Shown here piece by piece: positions 7,029 through 11,236 of a DNA stretch of 11,236 nucleotides. How positions within the stretch are numbered: the stretch's first letter is position 1; each line of letters opens with the position of its first letter. Origin of the DNA: CAZKRU01 sp964555235 (lineage in GTDB: Bacteria > Verrucomicrobiota > Verrucomicrobiia > Methylacidiphilales > CAMAQI01). The notes beneath the pieces are model-generated. The model had not been told where the DNA came from. It saw nothing but the letters and a program-made list of their open reading frames with translations, and ran no database searches. Both the position numbers and the translations under genes were made by a program. The stretch lies in the NCBI GenBank assembly GCA_964555235.1, contig CAZKRU010000101.1, positions 1 to 11,236 on the forward strand, in the 5' to 3' direction.

Positions 7029-8969
7029 TTAAATGGATTTTGAAACCAAATTCGCATCAAGCACGGCTCGAATTTTTTCCAAGGCCAAAGGATCATCCAT
7101 CGCACTAATGTCTCCGGGATCTCGTCTTTCCGTCACGGCAAGAATCGTGCGACGCATCAGTTTACCTGAGCGCGTTTTCGGCAATTGAGGAACCACTCCG
7201 ACCAAGGAGGGACGGGCAATCGCTCCCAATGTTTTGACCACCTGATCTTTGATCTCCTGAACGATTTTTTTCTCGGAATCCGAATCAGCCACCAAAACCG
7301 TCTGTTTCAAGGTAACAAAACAGACAACCACTTGTCCTTTGACCTCGTCCGCTGCACCAACGGCTGCCACTTCGGCAACTGCCGGATGCGAGCAGATAAT
7401 CTCCTCAATTTCGCGTGTCCCCAACCGATGACCTGCAACATTGATCACATCATCCGTACGACCGAGAATGTAGTAGTACCCTTCCTGATCCTGCACGGCA
7501 TAATCAAAGGTCGAGTAAAGAAGTTTCCCCGGAAACTGACCACAATAATGACGTTCAAAGAGCTCATCATTTTTCCAAACGGTACTCATACACCCCGGGG
7601 GCAGTGGCAGACGAACCGCCAGCACTCCCTTTTCGCCGCGAGGCAAGGCCTCTCCCGAAATCGGATCAACCACTTCGGTATGATATCCGTACGTCGAAAA
7701 ACCAGGCGAACCGGCCTTGACATTCACCGGCCCCAATCCCGGAGCAAGGGAGAGAATCGGCCATCCGGTTTCCGTCTGCCAATAGTTGTCGATGATCTGA
7801 ACATGCCCCAATGCTTCGCGAATCCAGAGCGAGGTCGGCTCATCCAATGGTTCCCCGGCCAGAAAGAGATATCGCAACGAACTCAAATCGTGTCGCTGAA
7901 TGCACTCCGGATCTTGCTTTTTGAGAGTTCGCACTGCCGTGGGCGATGAAAACATCACGGCCACCTTTTGCTCCTCCACAATTTTCCACCAGATCGCTGC
8001 ATCGGGAGACGTCGGGAGTCCCTCGTAAATCACCGTCGCCATCCCCTGAATCAACGGCCCATAAATCGTGTAGGAATGCCCCACCACCCAACCGACATCC
8101 GCCGTAGAGAAAAAGGTTTCCCCCGGACGCCCATCATAGAGGTGACGCATCGATGCCGCCAAAGCGACTGCATAGCCTCCGGTATCACGCTGAATTCCCT
8201 TCGGCTTTGCCGTCGTTCCGCTCGTATAAAGCAAATAACTGGGTGAACTGGACTCCACCCATTCACACGGAACTTGAGCCGCCTCCTCTTTTTGAACCAA
8301 CGCCGCATAATCCAAATCCCGGGGAGACTCCATCGTGATGGTCGGATCAATTCCGCGATTCACCACAATCACCTGACGCACCTTGGATTGGCATAGTCGA
8401 AGCGCCTCATCTGTCAGCTTTTTCAAAGGAACCAACTTTCCTCCACGCAGTCCCGCATCCGCCGTGATTACGACCTCCGCTCCGGCGTCATCAATCCGGC
8501 TCGCCAGACTCGCCGGCGCAAAACCGGCAAAGACAACCGAATGAATCAACCCCAATCTCGCACAAGCCAGCATCGCAATCGCCACTTGAGGAATCATCGG
8601 AAGATAAATAATCACCCGATCGCCCCGTTTCAATCCGAGGGAACACAGGACCGCCGCAAATCGAACGACCTCCCGATGCAGTTTCTGAAAGGTGAACGTC
8701 GTCGCTTCTCCCGTTTCCGTTGAGATAAAATGAAGCGCCGCCTTCCCCCCATTCGTCGCGAGATGACGATCGACCGCATTGTAACAGAGATTCGTCATCC
8801 CCCCCACAAACCATTGGGCGAACGGAGCTCTTGAGAAATCGCAAACCGTTTCAAAAGGCTGATGCCAATGAATCGATTGAGCCTGCTCGCTCCAGAAACC
8901 ATCCGGATCCGTCAGCGAGCGTTTGGAAAACTGATGATGCACAGGAGAACTATGATCGAAAGATGCCAT
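7029..8969 (-). CDS. prpE: Propionate-CoA ligase (propionyl-CoA synthetase) PrpE
   Basis: Activates propionate with ATP and CoA, via propionyl-AMP, to propionyl-CoA. It is an ANL-superfamily acyl-CoA synthetase of 646 aa (E. coli PrpE about 628). Motifs in order: N-terminal FAQWFVGGMTNLCYNAVDRH (about 50-69), the phosphate-binding YTSGTTAKPKG (248-258), DVGWVVGHSY (291-300), NYWQTETGWPI (395-405), the hinge/A8 region GRTDDVINVAGHRLGTREIE (503-522) and PKTRSGKLMRR (597-607), in which Lys603 is the conserved catalytic and acylation-regulated lysine. The DNYWQTE(T/S)GWPI form, rather than the WWQTETGG of acetyl-CoA synthetase, is what separates PrpE from Acs. It is the first gene of the operon; only 61 bp divide it from the divergent LysR regulator. 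An AAGGA lies rather far (about 15 nt) before the ATG. Confidence 0.95.
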   Translation of the reverse strand: MASFDHSSPVHHQFSKRSLTDPDGFWSEQAQSIHWHQPFETVCDFSRAPFAQWFVGGMTNLCYNAVDRHLATNGGKAALHFISTETGEATTFTFQKLHREVVRFAAVLCSLGLKRGDRVIIYLPMIPQVAIAMLACARLGLIHSVVFAGFAPASLASRIDDAGAEVVITADAGLRGGKLVPLKKLTDEALRLCQSKVRQVIVVNRGIDPTITMESPRDLDYAALVQKEEAAQVPCEWVESSSPSYLLYTSGTTAKPKGIQRDTGGYAVALAASMRHLYDGRPGETFFSTADVGWVVGHSYTIYGPLIQGMATVIYEGLPTSPDAAIWWKIVEEQKVAVMFSSPTAVRTLKKQDPECIQRHDLSSLRYLFLAGEPLDEPTSLWIREALGHVQIIDNYWQTETGWPILSLAPGLGPVNVKAGSPGFSTYGYHTEVVDPISGEALPRGEKGVLAVRLPLPPGCMSTVWKNDELFERHYCGQFPGKLLYSTFDYAVQDQEGYYYILGRTDDVINVAGHRLGTREIEEIICSHPAVAEVAAVGAADEVKGQVVVCFVTLKQTVLVADSDSEKKIVQEIKDQVVKTLGAIARPSLVGVVPQLPKTRSGKLMRRTILAVTERRDPGDISAMDDPLALEKIRAVLDANLVSKSI

Positions 8970-8992
8970 TTGTGAATGACTTTGATCCTTCC

Positions 8993-9019
8993 AGCTTGAT
9001 TGTTTTAACCTATCAAGCT
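8993..9019. promoter_or_regulatory. Candidate LysR-type operator (perfect dyad, T-N11-A) between prpE and the regulator
   Basis: AGCTTGAT (8993-9000) and ATCAAGCT (9012-9019) are a perfect 8-bp inverted repeat separated by 11 bases, giving exactly the T-N11-A geometry of LysR-family binding sites. It lies in the 61-bp gap between the prpE and regulator start codons: 23 bp before the prpE ATG and 11 bp before the regulator ATG, whose AGG ribosome site (9020-9022) abuts it. A further TTGAT half-site lies at 8982-8986 on the prpE side and could be an activation half-site. No clear -35/-10 elements were found for either direction. Binding by the neighbouring regulator is inferred from position and symmetry. 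Confidence 0.7.
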
Positions 9020-9030
9020 AGGCTCGTTAG

Positions 9031-10038
9031 ATGGAATTACGACATATGCGTTATTTCGTCGCAGTGGCCGAAGAACTCAATTTCCGCCGGGCCGCCGAGC
9101 GAATCCATCTCACCCAGCCCTCGCTCAGCGCCCAGATTCGACAACTTGAAGAAGAGATCGGAGCGCGGCTTCTCGATCGCAACACCTCCCGCGTTCTGCT
9201 GACTCCAGCCGGAAGCCGGTTTCTGGAAGATTCACGCCGCATCCTGCATGACGCCCAAGACAGTATTCGCATGGCCCAGAGCATCGCCGGAGGAAAAGCC
9301 GGACAACTCTCCATCGGTTTCGTCTCCTCTTTGGGACACGGACTTCTCCCGAGTGTTTTGAGAGCCTACCGCCGCCGATTTCCAAAAGTGGAATTACGCC
9401 TCACCGAAATGGATACGACGCAACAGATCGAAGCGCTCAACGCCCATCGCCTCGACCTCGGCTTCATCGGACTCGGTCTTCCTTCCGATGGAATCAACGA
9501 TTTACAAATGACGACCGTCTGTGAAGAGAGTCTCGTCGCCGTCCTTCCTCAAGATCATCCCCTCGCCTCTCGAAAAGGTCGTCCTGTAAAAACGATTAAG
9601 CTTTCGGCATTGGCCAAGGAACAATTCATTCTCGCCGCACGACAAAGCGCTCCGATTTATAATCCCTGGCTCGTCGTCCTCTGTCAGCAAGCGGGTTTCC
9701 AGCCTCACATTGCCCGGGAAGTCGGTCAGCCCGTGACCGTTCTCAATTACGTCGCTGCTGGACTCGGAATCACCGTTCTCCCCGCACAATTCAAACACCT
9801 CTCCACCGTCGGCGTCTCTTTCATTCCCCTTGCCTCACCCGTCCCACGCTATCGTTATTGCGCCGCCTGGTCTCCGAAAAATCCGCATTCCGCTTTGAAT
9901 CATTTCGTCGAGATCGCCAAAGAAGTCGGCCGCTCCAATATTGGTAGGGCGACCTCGATGAGGGCGCCGTTCTTAGATGATTCTATCCCCAAGCCGCGGC
10001 GGGGTCATCGTCCGTCAGCTGACGGACCGCCCTACTAA
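9031..10038 (+). CDS. LysR-family transcriptional regulator, likely controller of prpEBCD
   Basis: A DNA-binding regulator of 335 aa. The N-terminal winged helix-turn-helix is clear (residues 1-60: MELRHMRYFVAVAEELNF, the helix-turn-helix around AAERIHLTQPSLSAQIRQLE, and the wing LLTPAG). A linker helix follows, then a periplasmic-binding-protein-like effector domain (about 92-300) with GQLSIGFVSSLGHGLLP, DLGFIGL and AAGLGITVLPA. The general style resembles BenM/CatM/CbnR-type members. It is divergent from prpE with a LysR-box dyad between them, so control of the propionate operon and of its own gene is likely. The effector may be 2-methylcitrate or another cycle intermediate by analogy with other Prp regulators, but this is not shown. 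Residues 304-335 (IGRATSMRAP...ADGPPY) are not LysR-like and are encoded by a palindromic repeat element at 9940-10039 that also supplies the stop codon. Without it the length would be about 303 aa, normal for the family. Confidence 0.93.
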   Translation: MELRHMRYFVAVAEELNFRRAAERIHLTQPSLSAQIRQLEEEIGARLLDRNTSRVLLTPAGSRFLEDSRRILHDAQDSIRMAQSIAGGKAGQLSIGFVSSLGHGLLPSVLRAYRRRFPKVELRLTEMDTTQQIEALNAHRLDLGFIGLGLPSDGINDLQMTTVCEESLVAVLPQDHPLASRKGRPVKTIKLSALAKEQFILAARQSAPIYNPWLVVLCQQAGFQPHIAREVGQPVTVLNYVAAGLGITVLPAQFKHLSTVGVSFIPLASPVPRYRYCAAWSPKNPHSALNHFVEIAKEVGRSNIGRATSMRAPFLDDSIPKPRRGHRPSADGPPY

Positions 10039-10039
10039 T
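9940..10039. repeat. About 100-bp palindromic repeat-like element overlapping the 3' end of the LysR gene
   Basis: The ends form an inverted repeat: ATTGGTAGGGCG (9940-9951) against CGCCCTACTAAT (10028-10039), with 11 of 12 bases pairing. Just inside the right arm is a perfect 18-bp palindrome, GTCCGTCAGCTGACGGAC (10010-10027). Further internal pairing is possible (CCTC/GAGG at 9953-9963; CCCC...GGGG around GCCGCGGC at 9987-10004). GGTAGGGCG-type ends resemble dispersed palindromic elements I recall from Opitutaceae-like genomes; that link is from memory. No second copy is in this window, so 'repeat' rests on structure alone. It contributes codons 304-335 and the TAA of the LysR gene. Confidence 0.65.
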
Positions 10040-10056
10040 CTTTAGATAATTTCAAC

Positions 10057-10079
10057 CCCCATGAGGGGAAAAGTTTTTT
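10057..10079 (+). terminator. Weak candidate intrinsic terminator after the LysR gene
   Basis: CCCC-ATGA-GGGG (10057-10068) forms a four-base-pair GC stem, and a six-T run follows at 10074-10079 after AAAAG. The stem is very short and the T-run is displaced by five bases, so this is only a possible terminator for the regulator gene. Confidence 0.25.
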
Positions 10080-10100
10080 GGATTTCAAAATAAATATCCT

Positions 10101-10131
10101 CTCCGCGTCTCGGCGATCTCCGCGCGAAAAA
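10101..10131 (+). repeat. Dispersed 9-nt-unit repeat, copy 3
   Basis: Units CTCCGCGT, CTCGGCGAT and CTCCGCGCG are followed by AAAAA. It lies 62 bp after the LysR stop codon, in non-coding sequence, in the same orientation as the other copies. Confidence 0.65.
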
Positions 10132-10298
10132 CAACCTCCGAGCAATTGCGATCTTAATGAGCCCGAGTGAAATCACCCCCGGCCCAAACGCGAAAACCCC
10201 CAGAAAAAGCTTCTGCCGTAAAAATCGGCATTTTTGTCACCAACCTGTTTCGCATCATCCACACCAAACGAACGGATCGGTGTGATCTTTTTCAAAAC

Positions 10299-10523
10299 AT
10301 GAAGAACCAAGAAGTCTATCGAGCGTATGGAGAAAAAGGAATCGACGGTTTCGTCTTCAAACGAAATGACGGCAAGTTCATCGTCAAAATGATCGATCTC
10401 AACGCCGGAGTCACCCTCCCCACCGTCAAAGTCTTCAACCCGGATCAGGAACAAGAGGCCGTCCAGTACGCTCAAAACACCGTTGGTTGCATTCTACACC
10501 CGAATATCGGGCTAAACGCCTGA
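10299..10523 (+). CDS. Small hypothetical protein (74 aa)
   Basis: From the ATG at 10299 the protein is 74 aa, starting MKNQEVYRAYGEKGIDGFVF and ending HPNIGLNA. It looks like a small alpha/beta protein with strands around GFVFKRNDGKFIVKMID and TLPTVKVFN and then a helix (EQEAVQYAQNTVG). Codon use supports real coding: third positions in this part are strongly enriched in C (many GTC, ATC, TTC, ACC, AAC). The frame stays open upstream to a GTG at 10167, which would give 118 aa, but that extension has less biased codons and looks non-conserved, so I prefer the ATG. No Shine-Dalgarno sequence is visible. A CACACC/GGTGTG hairpin (10260-10284) with five T residues lies just before the start. Family not recognised. 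It is convergent with the GYF_2 gene, with only 4 bp between stops. Confidence 0.6.
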   Translation: MKNQEVYRAYGEKGIDGFVFKRNDGKFIVKMIDLNAGVTLPTVKVFNPDQEQEAVQYAQNTVGCILHPNIGLNA

Positions 10524-10527
10524 ACGT

Positions 10528-11022
10528 TTAATAGTGATCTATGGGAAAGCCGAGTGCATTCATGATCGGTTCCCAGTTACCACGTTCCGAGGAAGAATGA
10601 ATTTCCTCCCATACTTGAGCTTCCCAAGAGATCGCACCTGTTCGAATTAACTCAAAAAGATCATCCCTTAAGGCGGGCCCGTTCAACTTCCCTCCTTCGC
10701 CCACATAAAAAAACTTTTGAGGAACTGGAGGCTCTGTCGAAGTTAAAACTTCGCAGGGATTATCCCACGTAGCGCAAGTCTTACACAACACCTCGATTGC
10801 ATCACCTAAGGTAGCCGCTTCCCCTTCCGTCGTTACCGATGGCCGGACTGTCCCGTGATCGACCGAAGAGAGAATCTTGTACTGATCTCCTTCCTGCCTC
10901 ACAAGGACCAGGGAATGGGATCCATTCTCGAAAGAGCGACGAAGGACAATGCCATAGTTCGGAGGAGGAGGAATCACTTGCTTCCAGCCAGTCGGAACAT
11001 CACCCGAGATTTCTATTTTCAT
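10528..11022 (-). CDS. GYF_2 (DUF4339) domain protein
   Basis: A 164-aa protein with two parts. Residues 1-95 are unrecognised, with a Pro run (18-21) and three Cys residues (80, 83, 90) that include a CKTC motif (80-83). Residues about 104-157 form a GYF_2/DUF4339-type module: FFYVGEGGKLNGP, then DDLFELIRTGAISWEAQVW and GNWEPI, the usual 'Y-x-x-x-G-x-x-x-GP ... L-x-x-G-x-x-x-x-x-x-V-W ... W-x-P' pattern. These domains are thought to mediate protein-protein contacts and often sit beside membrane segments, but none is present here, so this protein is probably cytosolic. The ATG at 11020-11022 is preceded by an A-rich stretch without a good Shine-Dalgarno site. No operon partner is visible. The role is unknown. 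Confidence 0.78.
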   Translation of the reverse strand: MKIEISGDVPTGWKQVIPPPPNYGIVLRRSFENGSHSLVLVRQEGDQYKILSSVDHGTVRPSVTTEGEAATLGDAIEVLCKTCATWDNPCEVLTSTEPPVPQKFFYVGEGGKLNGPALRDDLFELIRTGAISWEAQVWEEIHSSSERGNWEPIMNALGFPIDHY

Positions 11023-11081
11023 TTTCGTTTTTTCTTTGAAAAATTGCGATCGATCATCCTAAACCCTGCAGAAGGATAGTC

Positions 11082-11108
11082 CGCAGATTAACAGAATCTA
11101 CACAGATT
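11082..11108. repeat. Degenerate CAGATT-type short repeat
   Basis: Three CAGAwT-like blocks (CAGATT at 11084, CAGAAT at 11092, CAGATT at 11103) lie in 27 bp of non-coding DNA. They resemble the 'CACAGATTACACAGATT' intergenic repeats seen in many environmental genomes (from memory) and are similar in plan to the CACGGA blocks in the hairpin at 2593-2675. It sits 26 bp before a CTCnGCG-type repeat. Confidence 0.45.
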
Positions 11109-11134
11109 GAGCAAGGCGAGATCAAGACTTCTTT

Positions 11135-11169
11135 CTCAGCGAACTCAGCGAACTCGGCGCGAAAAAAAA
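11135..11169 (+). repeat. Dispersed 9-nt-unit repeat, copy 4
   Basis: Units CTCAGCGAA, CTCAGCGAA and CTCGGCGCG are in perfect 9-nt register and are followed by eight A residues. This is the cleanest example of the register, with two identical units. It lies upstream of the GYF_2 gene in a stretch (11023-11236) where I see no gene. Confidence 0.7.
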
Positions 11170-11236
11170 CATTCTACCGACTTCACAGCCATCCCACAGG
11201 AATGGGTGAATATTTCGTAGAATAAAAAAGGTTTGG

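Noticed and set aside
7185..7949. A 254-codon plus-strand open frame antisense to prpE
   Set aside because: It lies over well-conserved PrpE motifs, and its own translation shows no recognisable fold or biased codon use.
7029..8969. Acetyl-CoA synthetase (acs) instead of prpE
   Set aside because: The DNYWQTETGWPI block and the N-terminal TNLCYNAVDRH stretch match PrpE rather than the WWQTETGG form of Acs, and the gene heads a prpBCD operon.
8970..9030. Sigma-70 promoter elements for prpE or the regulator
   Set aside because: TTGATC (8982-8987) with TAACCT about 18 bp on, and TTGATA on the other strand, are possible but poor matches to consensus; not strong enough to list.

Overview
The window looks like chromosomal DNA of a mid-GC environmental Gram-negative bacterium. 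I think Verrucomicrobiota or a related PVC-group lineage is most likely. The grounds are a C-terminal PA14/galactose-binding-like domain, a GYF_2 (DUF4339) protein, weak or absent Shine-Dalgarno sequences, and several dispersed hairpin or 9-nt-unit repeats between genes. No rRNA or marker gene is present, so this placement is an inference.

Left part (1-3413): the 3' part of a larger gene (3-1220, +) with a helical region, a Gly/Ser/Thr-rich linker and a C-terminal beta-sandwich-like domain. Two small integral-membrane proteins of unknown function follow on the minus strand (2412->2092, then 2044->1394). A repeat-rich intergenic stretch comes next, with a 9-nt-unit repeat at 2497 and an 83-bp inverted repeat at 2593-2675. 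It ends with a probable secreted protein of unknown function (2826-3413, +).

Central part (3459-10038): a compact 2-methylcitrate cycle operon on the minus strand, transcribed prpE -> prpB -> prpC -> prpD. Gaps are 26 bp (prpE-prpB), a 4-nt ATGA overlap (prpB-prpC) and 20 bp (prpC-prpD). Together the products activate propionate to propionyl-CoA (PrpE), condense it with oxaloacetate (PrpC), dehydrate 2-methylcitrate (PrpD) and cleave 2-methylisocitrate to pyruvate plus succinate (PrpB). The rehydration step needs an aconitase that is not in this window. A divergent LysR-family regulator starts only 61 bp from prpE. That gap holds a perfect 8-bp dyad with T-N11-A geometry, a good candidate operator for both transcription units. 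The last 32 codons and the stop of the regulator are supplied by a ~100-bp palindromic repeat-like element.

Right part (10039-11236): repeat sequences, a small 74-aa protein of unknown function (+), and a convergent GYF_2-domain protein (-) whose stop codon is 4 bp away. The window ends in a non-coding stretch with a degenerate CAGATT-type repeat and a fourth copy of the 9-nt-unit repeat.

No CRISPR array, rRNA, tRNA, transposase or phage gene was seen. The points of most interest are the LysR-controlled prpEBCD arrangement with its visible operator, the repeat element captured as coding sequence by the regulator, and the dispersed three-unit 9-nt repeats.
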